This document shows positions 45,905-56,884 of a stretch of DNA of 64,000 bases, piece after piece; position 1 is the stretch's first letter, and each line of letters begins with the position of its first letter. Below the pieces are notes generated by a model. It was given only the letters and a program-made list of their open reading frames with translations, was not told the DNA's origin and searched no databases. Position numbers and translations under genes: made by a program. This DNA is from Echinarachnius parma (Eukaryota > Echinodermata > Echinoidea > Clypeasteroida > Echinarachniidae): NCBI GenBank assembly GCA_037951105.1, contig JBAMJV010001359.1, positions 62,001-126,000 of the forward strand, given 5' to 3'.

Positions 45905-46139
45905 CAGTGGCGGATCCATGGGGGGGGGGGGTTAAGGGGGTTTAAACCCCCCCCCCCCCCCCCCCCCCTTGGGCTGCCAAGTGTGTATCAGTGAAAAAAG
46001 TGACACAAAATCACTTACAGGGGTTCAAAATAGCAAAAACAATCGCCAAGAGGGGCCGGGACTCACCCCCCACTCACTGCTACTCGGCTCAGGTCAAGCC
46101 CCCCCCCCCCCCCTTAGCAAAAAGCTAAATCCGCCCCTG
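45905..46139 (+). mobile_element. MITE-like insert with CAGTGGCGGAT ends and long G/C runs
   Basis: Ends CAGTGGCGGATCC and AAATCCGCCCCTG resemble hAT MITE termini. G12, C22 and C15 runs lie inside. A clean 8-base duplication was not found. Confidence 0.5.
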
Positions 46140-46507
46140 CATTTATAACCACCTTATGGGCAATTCCATGATTAGAGGAATATTCTTTTTAATTTTCCTA
46201 AATCCTGGTTCTTTTTCAAGCTTCTTTTTCTGAAGGAATTACAATTAAATTGAGAGAGCTTTAATTTCCGACCTCTAAATCACACTGTCGTGTCCTCGTT
46301 ACAGAGAAACATAACTATACATGAAATGGCACATGTGGGACTACACATGCTTTAAACACAGTTTGATGGGATTTTAAAGAAATATATAATTTCTTTTCCA
46401 TTTCTTTCTTTTGAATACTATAAAACACTTCATATTACACCAACCAGTGTTTCCTCTACAAATTTGAAATGCATAAAAACATCATTTTAATTTAGACGGA
46501 CAAACTG

Positions 46508-46729
46508 TAATGTTACTAACCGTAACGTTACTAACCAGGTTTTTGTTTCTACTAAAAGTAAAAAGACATATTTCAATATTTGATAAATCACACCATTTGC
46601 AAAGTCACTGTCAATGGTGTAATAATACAAATTTGTTTCAGATGACTCCTGTTTAAATACAAGAAATATTTTTCACAAGGACTCATGATTTTGTCCATGT
46701 CCTTTTTTTGTAACGTTACTAACCGAAGT
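46508..46729 (+). repeat. Three GTAACGTTACTAACC-type motifs
   Basis: GTAATGTTACTAACCGTAAC and GTAACGTTACTAACC copies near 46508-46540 and 46712. The core GTAACGTTAC is itself a palindrome. Confidence 0.6.
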
Positions 46730-46879
46730 TTGAGTTTGTATTGTCACTGGAATTGTTTTTAATTACTGTGTGAAGAAGGTTTTGTCAGGAGGTATTTAAT
46801 GTACCAGAAATTTAAAGAAAATATTCAGGCATCTTTATGTAGCATCCTATTATATTCAGGGCCACATACATGAATTAGG

Positions 46880-47035
46880 AATAGTGCCCTTTTTTCATGT
46901 TTGTGAATAGCGAGTTAAGCGACCCTGATTTTGTTTCATGAATAGCAATCCTCATCTCACATTATGAATAGTGGTCCTTATGCCTTTATGAATTAGAGTG
47001 ACCCCTTTTGCATTTCATGAATAGGTTCTCATGAC
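46880..47035 (-). repeat. Inverted partner of the 45215 minisatellite
   Basis: Units such as ATGAATAGCAATCC and TTATGAATAGTGGTCC are the reverse complement of the array at 45215-45650, with about five units left. Confidence 0.75.
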
Positions 47036-48006
47036 TAGTGAGGTTACCAGGAATTAAGCTTTCTAGGATAAAAGTACATGTAGTGTCAATTACATGAAAG
47101 TTATGTTGAACTACATGTATATTATATAGATGTTTTTGACAATTTGAAGTGAAATTAATTGATTACATGTATGAAGTGATCTATCATGCATTATCTTGTC
47201 CTTTTTTGTCTCTAATATTGCTGTAAATTAAAGTGTGCTTTGAATATGAGTTCTAAAACCAGTCATATACATTCTTTCTCCTTAATCATAAGGTTTAGAG
47301 ACAATTTGCAAATTACAGTGTATGGCTCCCTATGTATGAATGTGATGTCTCACAACAAATTCCGTCCGACATGCCAGTTTTATGTCGGACGGAAAAAATG
47401 TCGACCCTTATTTTTCCCTACTTGATGAAGGTATATTGTCAAATTAATTATTTGTGCTTGAACTACATTTAAGTAATTGATACTTGACAGGGAAGAATAA
47501 CAAAAATTGTTGATATTTTTTTATGGGAAAAACTTCTCGGAAAATTTGTGCATGTCGGACGGAAAATTTTGAGTTCATATTTTAAAAATTGCAGGAAATC
47601 TACATTTCATCATATCTGGCTCCAATTTATTAATAAAGTGGTTGATAAAGATGTTATATAATATCTATGTGCAGATACATTTGCAACAAAGAAATTAAAC
47701 TGCTACATAGGACCTTGTCCTTTCATAGAAAAAATTCCGTCCGACATGCTTGCAAATTGGCATAATGTTACATAAATGACAAAATAATTACGAAATCATG
47801 AAATATTTGCATGGAAATAGATATTTTGTGAAAGAGCAGGTATGAATAATCCCCAAAATGTAAATAAACATCATTTACAACTAAGTTTTAAAATTCAGCA
47901 AAATGGTTACCCATTTTGAAACAGGCCCTGATAAATAAAACATTGATTCTAATTTTGTTTTCATTTTCATTTCATAATGGTGCATGTACACAAAACAGCC
48001 CAGATA

Positions 48007-48101
48007 TTAACCCATTGAAGTCTAATCAATTTTCCTGTAATATATGCACTGTCCATAGATCACTACCCAAGTGTTTTGGGGACCAGTCCAGAATGGGTTA
48101 A
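48007..48101 (+). mobile_element. TTAA micro-element, family A
   Basis: TTAACCCATTGAAGTCTAAT to CAGTCCAGAATGGGTTAA. It lies just outside the right end of the 3.76-kb element. Confidence 0.7.
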
Positions 48102-48339
48102 TCCTATGAGGAGATAACAACAAGGGCACAGATTTGATCATCGGCACAGATTTGATCATGCGCATCATGGAGAGGTGTGTCAATACGCCCTCTTTCATAT
48201 TAGTCCTTAATCTCTGGATTAGATATAATTATGGTTTATGTTATAGACTGGCTAGCTTTACAAATATAACACAGTAAGAAACCAGGAAGACTTAAATTGC
48301 CAATGTAGAGGATTGTAATCATATGCCTACTTACCCTAC

Positions 48340-48430
48340 TTATTGGCAAGCGAGTTAGCTCAATTGGGAGCACGTCTGACTCAGACGCGCCAGACCCGTG
48401 GTTTGAATCCTTCCATTGGACACTGAGTCT
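48340..48430 (+). mobile_element. tRNA-derived SINE head
   Basis: A box TTAGCTCAATTGGGAG at 48355-48370 and B box GGTTTGAATCC at 48400-48410, spaced as in a tRNA. The body probably continues to about 48520. It lies about 200 bp downstream of the ADAMTS exon donor. Confidence 0.6.
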
Positions 48431-48624
48431 TTTAGCATCCATGAACTTTGAGCTATTAACTCACGTTGTGTGCTAACATCCCTCCCCTCGTGCTCCCTAC
48501 GCAGGAAAGGATTTATGGACAACCTGACTCTGTCCCCCAGATAGTATGATAAATGGACGTCCCATGTATGAGACAGCCACATAGGGCAACCAAGCAACAG
48601 AAGAAAAGAATTAAAACAACTTAC

Positions 48625-48866
48625 CGTGATAACAAGATCGCTTTTGATCGATCCGTCGATGAGAATCTGCTCCCGCCCGCTCCTGAACCGTCGGTACTGG
48701 ATCACCGCCCCTGCCAGCCAGTAACGCCCCTCTTCCTCCTGCCTCTGCCCCTGGTTTATGCCCCTCGTCTCACCCCTCTCCCTGATACCTAGGGTGCTGT
48801 GTGTGTCCTTACTCGATACCTTGATGGTGTGGCTTCCAGCAGGGATGACTAGAATATCTTGGAGAC
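48625..48866 (-). CDS. ADAMTS/ADAMTSL-family internal exon encoding spacer domain
   Basis: The minus strand has a pyrimidine-rich tract and AG acceptor just before 48866 and a consensus donor (ACG then GTAAGT) after 48625. The exon carries two bases of a split codon followed by exactly 80 open codons. The peptide begins LQDILVIPAGSHTIKV, continues to RYWLAGAVIQYRRF and REQILIDGS, and ends SDLVIT. This is the layout of the ADAMTS spacer: a conserved IPAG strand, then the YRR and E-L-G-P-L-type strands. Spacers of this family are extracellular and bind matrix or substrate. It ends in phase 0 and joins perfectly to the exon at 23494, continuing the spacer into a TSP1 repeat. The stretch between STLGIR and GRYW is longer and more hydrophilic (rich in R, E and Q) than I expect for a spacer. 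ADAMTS protease, ADAMTS-like and papilin-type proteins cannot be separated because no protease exon is seen. Confidence 0.85.
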
Positions 48867-48925
48867 CTGCATCAATTGGAAAAAATAATAAGGAAGGTGT
48901 TAAAACATGAAAAATGCATAGATCT

Positions 48926-49062
48926 TTCTTCGTCCTGCCTCTGCCCCTGGTTTATGCCCCTCGTCTCGCCCCTCTCCCTGATACCAAGAGTGCTATGGGT
49001 GTCCTTACTGGACACCTTGATAGTGTGACTCCCAGCAGGGATGACTAGAATATCTTGGAGAC
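48926..49062 (-). pseudogene. Truncated tandem copy 2 of the spacer exon
   Basis: On the minus strand an intact acceptor (GATGCAG) is followed by the same reading frame as the live spacer exon for about 43 codons, up to the GQRQ region, after which similarity stops. No donor site follows before the next copy. Over the first 42 codons I count ten base differences from the live exon and all ten are silent; the first replacement (E to D) comes at the end. That pattern argues for a recent origin or for past selection on this copy. It cannot be spliced as a normal internal exon as it stands. Confidence 0.75.
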
Positions 49063-49128
49063 CTGCATCATTTGGAAAAGTTAATGAAAAATAGAAAAGA
49101 GTTTAGGATACAATACAATGTTCCTCTG

Positions 49129-49248
49129 CCTGTTTTTGCCCCTGGTTCATGCCCCTTGTCTCGCCCCTCTCCCTGATACCAAGGGTGCTGTGTGTGTCCT
49201 TACTGATGATGTGGTTTTCGCCAGGTATGACTAAAATATCTTGGAGAC
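49129..49248 (-). pseudogene. Truncated tandem copy 3 of the spacer exon
   Basis: The acceptor is intact (GATGCAG) and the frame is open for about 40 codons: LQDILVIPGENHIISKD and onward. It has an in-frame deletion of nine bases relative to the live exon and several replacements (IPAGS became IPGEN). Similarity ends in the same zone as copy 2 and the frame then stops. Its last part (GQKQAEEH) is shared with copy 4, so copies 3 and 4 form a subgroup. Confidence 0.7.
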
Positions 49249-49308
49249 CTGCATCATTTGGAAAATTGAATAAAAATAGAAAGGAGTTAGGAAAATGTAC
49301 AATGTTCC

Positions 49309-49427
49309 TCTGCCTGTTTTTGCCCCTGGTTCATGCCCCTTGTCATGCCCCTCTTCCGAAGACCAAGGGTGCAGTATGTGCCCTTAATGGTGTGGCTATC
49401 GACAAGGATGACTAGAACATCTTGAAC
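49309..49427 (-). pseudogene. Truncated tandem copy 4 of the spacer exon
   Basis: This is a more diverged copy: VQDVLVILVDSHTIKG and onward, still open in the homologous frame. The acceptor dinucleotide is lost (the sequence before the homologous start reads CATGGG). Many changes are amino-acid replacing, unlike copy 2, which is consistent with loss of function. Confidence 0.65.
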
Positions 49428-49490
49428 CCATGTAAAAGATGGGAAAGGAAAAAACAAATGAAGGTTTTCATTTGAGAATGCATCTTTATG

Positions 49491-49549
49491 ACTGCCTCTG
49501 CCCCTGGTTAACACCCCTGGTTTATGCCCCTGGTGTTAGCCCCTCCAGA
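49491..49549 (-). pseudogene. Remnant copy 5 of the spacer exon
   Basis: Only the segment corresponding to RGINQG...QGQRQ is recognisable, with an internal duplication of the ACCAGGGG motif. No acceptor or first half remains. It marks the upstream edge of the array. Confidence 0.5.
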
Positions 49550-52060
49550 ATAATTTTTACTCTTTATTTCTTCTCCATTTATTTCTCATAACCTGGATTA
49601 TTTTTTGTTTATATTTTAGGATAACAAAATATCAATCTAATCTAATCAAAATAACAAGATCCACATAGATTGTTATACATGTACATAGATCTGCATCACA
49701 AAGAAGGCTGGGTAAAACAATACATATAACCTGAACTCATATTACTGAAAAACAGTCTGTAAAGACCAAGTATTACTTGTGAGCACTTTTGTTGAACTTC
49801 TCTCAGATTAAACTTGCCTAAACTCACTGATTGTTCAATAAATCACCTAAAGGATTAACTAATCCACAGCTCAAAGTCCAATTCTCTTCTTGCCAGGAGA
49901 GCATGTCAGTTCTCCACTTTTGGTCAAAGTGCATTTGAAAACCAGCGCACACATAAAAAAAAACATGTACACACTATCTTTTTTCTTTCTTAATATGATT
50001 TTCCCTGTGCACATTTCTGTCTTCTAAATGACACATGCTCAGATCCTTGTAAAAGTGCATTTGGAAGCCCCCAAAAGAAGAGAAACATGTTATTTTCTCC
50101 TCAAAAGGCACTTTTCATCTTTTCATCCACCATTCCTGAAGAGAACTGTCAAGTCCTTGGATTTGGAACACGCGTGGCATAGACCATCGGACTCGTATCC
50201 CCGGAGGCCATTTGGATACACTGATTAAGAGGTAATCCTAATTAATCCCACCAGGTAGGACTACGATGACAATCTGGATTTATCCCTCGTAGACCCCTCT
50301 TTTAAGTTTCTTTTGAGGAGAAGGGGGGAGAAATTTGATAGAAGGGAGGGAGTCTAGAAGAAGTGGGAGAAATTTAGGAAGAGGGGGTATGAATCGAGGA
50401 GAAAAAAGAGACGGCATAAACTGCAAAGGGTTTAGTTTGTATGCCATTAGTGGTTCAGCCAACAAATATTTGACCAATTTAACTCCCCATGGCTCAAGTC
50501 AAGTTCATTCTTTATCCTCTGCTCCCAAGGACATAAGGTACAGTGGTCCAACAGTAGCTGATTTTGTGACATTTTCTTGTTGAGTGAACAAAGAGGTTCC
50601 TCACAGAGTGACCTACATCCCTGAATTCACCAAGGAATTCACAAGAAATTGCAGACCTTGACGCTTCCATTGCACTTGATTGAGTGGTCAGAGTGCAGCA
50701 TTTTAGGCCTGATATTTACAGAACTCCAAGATACAGTACTCTCCCCTTAATTGGGTAGGTTTTTGCAAGGGTCATTTTACCTCTTTAACAGGTATAACTG
50801 ATATAGCGGTGGAAATTTCCAATGTTCGGTCAAATCATGCCCCTTTAAAGGTTACCACATTAAACAGAGACTACTGTCTTTTGTAGGCTAAAACATTTTT
50901 TAAAGTCAAAGATAGTTTATAGTTACATCTTGCAATTTATCCTCCTACAATGTTATCGTACAGTTAACTATCATTGCGTGTCTTTTGCAGCTTGTATGGT
51001 AGTCCACTTTTCAATAAATAATGTTAAGTTTTACGGTATGTATTTTATTGGTCTAGACATATTCACTCACTACCCCAACTACAAGTCAACTAGTGGTATT
51101 CTTCAGGGAGAAAATGGAATTTGAAGATGTCATTCACAAATCATCATCATTAACATTTCAACCCAATCATATCCAGAGGTTAAGGGAGGGGCTGTACCCA
51201 GTTAGGCCTTTATACTTCTAACAAAACAGGTTTCAATTTACAAATTCTTTTTGAAAGAAAGTGAACACAGAAAGTGAACTAAAACTGTTGAGTATGGAGC
51301 GTAATATTTTCAACTGGAATCTAGTACAGAGAATGAGTGTTCCATCAAATCCAACTGTCTTTTTAGTTTATATACTGCATGTTAAGTGAATAAATGAGGG
51401 CCAGGAAGGAAGGAAACATGGTTTCTAACTGTGAGTGCCTATGAGACGACTGGCTGGAATACTCACTAGGCAGTTCTAAATGTGCACTTGTGTGCAGAAA
51501 TAAATGCAGTGTGTATCATAATATAAAGCACTATGATACTTCCGTGAATAGCGCTATATGAAATAACCATTAAATATCATTAGTGTCATTATTAGATGGA
51601 CAATACACTATAAATGCTAATTGTGCAATTAGCACTGGTTGTCACGCCATACTTCTAAAGTATAAATGACCAGGTAATGGAATCATTGCCACATGTTTTT
51701 GAAACATTATAATAATGAATGACACAAAGCTTACAAAACAATATTAATACTTTTAATCTACAGGGGGCTGTACTTGTCAGGTTCAATGTATATTTCTATC
51801 TTTTATATTTCACTCTCATCATAAAACATCAGGGGAACGAGGGAATGAAATTGTACATTCCACTATCAATTCAGTCAGTCAGTGGTAGGGGGTACTATGT
51901 AGAAATTGCTGATTGGTCTACAGCCAATGAAGTAGAGTGGCCTCAAATCCCAAGGAGGGAAAACAAATAATTTGTTTGGGAAATGAGGGGAAATGGGATG
52001 ATGATGAAGATGACCATAAAGTCATGCATTGTTGCTGTGACAAACAGAGACCATCCTGTT
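49550..52060. other. No exon recognised upstream of the spacer exon
   Basis: Contains a GC-richer patch at 50165-50215 (CATCGGACTCGTATCCCC) that may be an old SINE remnant and a retroposon 3' end at 51508. The preceding Cys-rich-domain exon was not found. Confidence 0.4.
51508..51592 (+). mobile_element. Retroposon 3' end, plus strand
   Basis: AAAGCACTATGATACTTC then TAGCGCTATATGAAATAACC and an ATT-rich tail; the same type as 42028-42108. Confidence 0.45.
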
Positions 52061-52064
52061 GTGT

Positions 52065-52320
52065 TTTCATAATAATTTGTTTCAGACAACTTTTATGACA
52101 AATAACTGATACATGTATATACGTGTCTTGAACAATCACCATATATCCATTGATTACCAATGTTCATCTAATTAGATGATTCAATCAATAACAGTAACTA
52201 TCCCAAGTTTTTGCAATAATTTGCTTCAGAAAACTTTGATGACAAATAACTGATGCGATTGTGGTCTGAACAACCACTAATCTCTCCTTGATTAGGTGCA
52301 TCTGATTGTGTGAACTGGTA
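52065..52320 (+). repeat. Two-copy tandem duplication, about 145 bp
   Basis: ATAATTTGTTTCAGACAACT and ATAATTTGCTTCAGAAAACT, each followed by GACAAATAACTGAT. Confidence 0.75.
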
Positions 52321-52789
52321 GATCAAAACAGTACAACTTCTTATGAGTTGCCCTTGTAATAACCTATCTCTAAAAATAATGTTACAATCCACTCAAAACT
52401 ACTTCATTTTGCCTTTAATATATTCCTCATATAGCTCAAATTATTGACTACTTTCAGGAGTTCAATCATGTGTATGAATATATATTTTTTTCTTGAAATA
52501 TTTGTACATTTAATACAAATAAAAAACAACTTTATTTATTTGTAAATATATATTGCTTTATTTTCATGGGGAAAAAATGAAAGACAAAACTCTGTTTGCA
52601 CAAATTTTGGTCATGTTGGTCACTTGGGGAGTGACCCTCTCTGTAACCCAGGCTCTCAAAACTCATCTTACAACATGAGAACCTCTGGGACCAAGTGTGG
52701 GTGACTGAGAGATGCAGAAAGAAATAGGTGCATGAGTGAGATGCAAGAATTCCATCTCGCATCAGATAGTAATAATCAAGCAAATGGAG

Positions 52790-53640
52790 TGGTGAGGGAA
52801 TAATGGAGAGATCGACAGAGGAAAAGAGAGAGTTGGAAAGGAAGATGGAGCAAAAGATAGGTGAATGAGGATGGAGCAGAGGTGGAAGGAGATGAGATGA
52901 TAATGACAGACCTCTATAGGGGTAGAAATAGACATGAAAAGGAAGAAAGATATAAAGAAATGTAGATAAGACCTGACAGGAGAGAGGAGAAAGAAGGAGC
53001 TGGGGGTCGATAAACAGAAGTTTGTGAAATTAATTAATTTAGTCTTATTACTAATAAAGGATGTAGGAGGAGAGGGAGGTGACAGATGACAAAGGGGAAG
53101 AAAGATAGATGGGACAGTGGAGAGGCAAGAAGAGAAGAACTGAGATGGGAGTTAAGAGAAGAGAGGAGGAAGGAGAGGGGGAGATAAACAGAAGCTAGTG
53201 AAATTAATCAATTCAGTTATATTACACCTCAAGGAGATGAGTGGGGAGGTATTGAGACAAAGGGGAAGAAAGAGTGATGGAATGGAATATGGAAAGACAG
53301 GTAGAGAAGAACGGAGAGAGGGGAGAGGGGAGAGGAGGGAGGAGAGCGAGAGGGGGTGAGGGGTGAAATTGATAAATTTAGTCCTACTACACTACCAGGA
53401 GATGAGTGGAGAGATATGAGAATGAAAGACAGAGTGGAAAAGAGAAGGATAGAAGGGAAGGCAGAGAGAAAGATAGGTTGATAAGAACATGGATGAGAGG
53501 AGAAGAGAGGGAGAGGATGAGATGCATACATATAATCACTACAGTATTCAAGGAGGTGTGTGGAGAGGGAGATGAGAGATAGGGAGAGTGGAAGACAAAG
53601 AAATGGAAAGGAAGACAACGAGAAGGACATGTATACATAT
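52790..53640 (+). repeat. Polypurine region with tandem units
   Basis: GAGAGG-rich plus strand; AGGAGATGAGTGG..GAG recurs near 53232 and 53397, with AAATTAAT..TTAGT segments at 53028 and 53199. Confidence 0.8.
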
Positions 53641-53749
53641 TTTAAGAACAGAGAAAAACATAGGTCTTTACATTACTACTGGAGAGGAATGATGAAAGCT
53701 TAAATGTCTAGATCAAACATTAAATATATAAGCAAATATTTAATGGCCT

Positions 53750-54670
53750 TTGAAGGGGGTACAGATTTGCCTGTATTCTATTTTACTTGAACCAGAGTTG
53801 ACCTGACTAAACCACCATGTTTATGATGTCCTGAAGACATTTATCTTTCTCATAAGTTCATCAACATCACGCACCCTGCACAAGTAAGATGCAAAAGACA
53901 TTCATGATTCCCTATCGTAAGCCTTATAGGCCTCTACAGGCTCAAAAATGAAAGGCTACCAAATATTGCACAAAATATTTACCCAATTCTATGTATCAAC
54001 GATTTAAAGGACCACTTAACTTGAACTAGGGGGTAGATATGCACCCACTCGATGACCCTCTTGAACCCCATGTTTATGATGACCTGCAGACATTTATCTT
54101 TCTCCTAATTTCATCACAATCCTGCACCACATGCAAGTAAAGAAATATGTTGCACTGTAGATGCAAAAGATTTTTTTTTAATTCGATCCATCGTTAGCTT
54201 TATAGGCCTCTGAAGACCCAAATTACAAGTCTACCAAAACTGTACCAAATATTTACCCAAGTCTATGTATCAGAAACTTTAAAGCCTTTTAAAGGCCTAT
54301 TTTATTTGAACTAGGGGTTTAGATATATGCGCCCACTCTGTGACCCTCTTGAACCTCATGTTTATGATGTCCTAAAGACATTTATCTTTCTCATTAACAT
54401 TACCATCCTAAACAAATATGAAACATGGTACGCTGCAGATGCAAAAGACATTCATGATTCCCTACTGTACGCTTTATAGGCCTCCACAGACCAAAAATAG
54501 AAGTCCACCAAATATTGTACCAAATATTTATCCAAGTCTATGTATCAAAAACCTAAATGCCTCTACTTGAACTAGGGGTGTAGATATGGCCCACTGAGTA
54601 ACCCTCTTGAACCCCCGTGTTTATGATGTCCTAGAGACATTTATCTTTCTGTGGGTTCACTGCCATGCTA
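53750..54670 (+). repeat. Tandem array, 253-289 bp units, 4 copies
   Basis: CATGTTTATGATGTCCT at 53816, about 54069, 54358 and 54618 with conserved ACATTTATCTTTCT and GTCTATGTATCA segments. Confidence 0.85.
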
Positions 54671-54809
54671 GTATATCAACACTTCCATCTGGTGGAGCCA
54701 CCGAGCCACGTGAAGAAATTGAATTACAGGACAAACAAAATAAATGTTTGCTCTACTACTAGACTAGACTAGACAGGATGCCAAATACATGTATGCTTCT
54801 TCAAGCAGG

Positions 54810-54904
54810 TTAACCTGTTCATGACGGACTGATTTTGCTACAACATGCATTCTCCATAGACCCAAGCCTGAGTTTGTTCGGGGGACCAGTCCTGAACAGG
54901 TTAA
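54810..54904 (+). mobile_element. TTAA micro-element, family A (typical copy)
   Basis: TTAACCTGTTCATGACGG to CAGTCCTGAACAGGTTAA; near-identical interior to 9566-9658. Confidence 0.75.
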
Positions 54905-55692
54905 GAAAGAAGACTTGTATCTATAAATTTCTGTATTTTGTAATCACATTGTTGTACTTTTCATTATACTTTATCATTACCTATCAACTATAACCAATGC
55001 TAGTATTAGAGCAAACATTTTTTTTTTCCTGTTTTCCATCAACATTGTTACAATTTTGACTCCAAACTCAAATAGCCCCAATACAAACGAAATACAAAAA
55101 TGTGGAAGTTTGTTGTTTGCCCATTTGAGCACGTACGATGTAACATAAATTAAATGTAGTGGCCCAAAGCTAATTTTGTATGGCCCTGGGCAGGTGGGCA
55201 GTTTCTTACTTTAAGTCATGATACAAGTAAACTTTTTGGTCAACAATCATATAAATTACATATGATTCAAGTTTGATATGATAATTTTGTACGGCTTGTG
55301 ATCATTTCTAATACTGTATTTTTAAAATAATGTATTCATTTTTTTAACAAAAGTCAGAGATTTTTAGTGAAATATTAAAGCAAAGTACAAGAACCCTGTA
55401 CTATTGAGGTTAGCATCTCTTAATTTCTATTTCCATCATGTACTTTCAGAGGTTTTTTGTGTGATATTAGGTAATCTCTTTGACACTACACAATAATATC
55501 AGCCACAAAACTGCACTTCCTACGCAGGGTACATGCAACATACCACATCCACTTTGTCCAGAATTATATTGAAAAGCTACTAATAATAGTAATAAAACCC
55601 CCAAAGAATACATTAAATAGTAAGGAAGGGGGATTCATAATACTTTCCTCACAATTGATCAGGAAGACAGCATTATGTTATTTGGGAGGCCT

Positions 55693-55780
55693 TTAACATT
55701 TTCCCTACTAGGCTACTATATTAAGCAAACCCCATAGATTTAATACAGAGCCCATTAGGTAGCCATAGGCAAAGGGTTAA
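55693..55780 (+). mobile_element. TTAA micro-element, family B-like
   Basis: TTAACATTTTCCCTACTAG to GCCATAGGCAAAGGGTTAA. Confidence 0.6.
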
Positions 55781-55894
55781 AACGTTTGTTCTAAAAAAAA
55801 TATGGATCAATGCAGCCTGTTTTTAGCCCAATATCAGCATAAGCTGTGACAGATAGCTGTCAATTTCCTATGCACTCTTTGCACTATTCCTGTT

Positions 55895-55987
55895 TTAACC
55901 CATTCAAGACTGGTTTCCCATAACATACTAGATCTACGGAGGATGCATACATTTATAACCCAAAACGGATAGTCCTGAATGGGTGAA
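55895..55987 (+). mobile_element. Family A-like TTAA micro-element
   Basis: TTAACCCATTCAAGACTGG to TAGTCCTGAATGGGTGAA; the right TTAA has one change. Confidence 0.55.
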
Positions 55988-56065
55988 AGATATATTGTAC
56001 ACTTTTTTTGAGAGTGCATGCTTTGTCTATAACAGATCATCTTCAATTTTTATCAAATTAATAAG

Positions 56066-56135
56066 AATATATATACTTGATTTTGTATAGCGCCTGAATT
56101 GATTTATCATCCACTCCAACTGCTTTACAAGGATA
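56066..56135 (-). mobile_element. Retroposon 3' end, minus strand
   Basis: Minus strand TTGTAAAGCAGTTGGAGT then GGCGCTATACAAAATCAAG, again the GCGCTATA-type 3' end. Confidence 0.4.
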
Positions 56136-56884
56136 TTACTACCCCATTCATCTGAAACGCAAACCATCAATCTGCATGTGATGTGCACTTTCTACTCCCT
56201 TGGGAGCAATGCAACTAACATGATTTGCCGACACTCTCAAACTGTTTCAAAATTTACCTGTAGCTACACTGAGGTACATAATTTATTATCATGAAATTTT
56301 GTGATTATACACAAAATAATGCAAATAACTGTGATTATCTATGAGCACTCTTTGTGTAGCTGAGTGACTACTGATAATTCTTCTCCAAAATGTACAGTTT
56401 TGCAAGATAATTTGTTCTCCATTGTGGCTTATTAAACGGCAAAGTGCAATGACCAGGGTATCAAACCTATCTCTTTCTCTCTAAAAACCTCTCTCCATCT
56501 TGGATTTGTTTTAATGGACATCTACAATTCATGTAGTTTGCTTTTCTTTATACTTTTCTCACATCTCATCTCTGTCATAATGGACCCATTTCTGGCTGAT
56601 GAGCAGCATGTTTTCTTGGGAATATGAAACTAATTTCCTTCAATTTCCGATTATATTATTTAAATGTGCATTATATTAGCAGATCTGCCGTTAAAGGGAA
56701 TGGGTAACTCCGCACTTAACGTTGTAGTTCCTGTCACAATACTAATTGTCATCATGTATATTACATTCAAACATCTCTCTAAACATAATTTGTTGTAATT
56801 GTTGGATAAATGAGTTTCATTTTGCACATTATAACAAACATTATTTCAGGATTTTGATCCACTTTAACATGGTTTATGGTCGCG

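Larger units (their letters stand above)
44169..47928 (+). mobile_element. 3.76-kb non-autonomous DNA element with subterminal repeats
   Basis: Short inverted ends GGGCCTGTTTCAAAA and TTTTGAAACAGGCCC are flanked by TGAT on both sides. A 14-15 base motif, CATGTCGGACGGAAT, occurs six times near the left end (44194, 44358, 44549, 44569 forward; about 44728 and 44745 reversed) and four times near the right end (47359 reversed, 47381, 47551, 47733 reversed). Inside lie a minisatellite (45215-45650), its inverted partner (46880-47035) and a MITE-like insert. There is no coding region. Clustered subterminal motifs are expected of transposase-binding sites. Confidence 0.7.
23495..48624 (-). other. 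Large intron between the two ADAMTS-like exons
   Basis: This is the 25.1-kb interval between a phase-0 donor (48624 side) and a phase-0 acceptor (23495 side) on the minus strand. The two exon products join without a gap inside a spacer domain, so I treat it as a single intron. It holds at least seven tandem arrays, several foldback elements, a LINE fragment, purine and pyrimidine tracts and a 3.76-kb DNA element. I found no convincing extra exon inside it, although a cassette exon cannot be excluded by eye. Confidence 0.65.

Noticed and set aside
53229..53638. 133-codon S/L/P-rich frame on the minus strand
   Set aside because: Again a purine-tract artefact with overlapping open frames.
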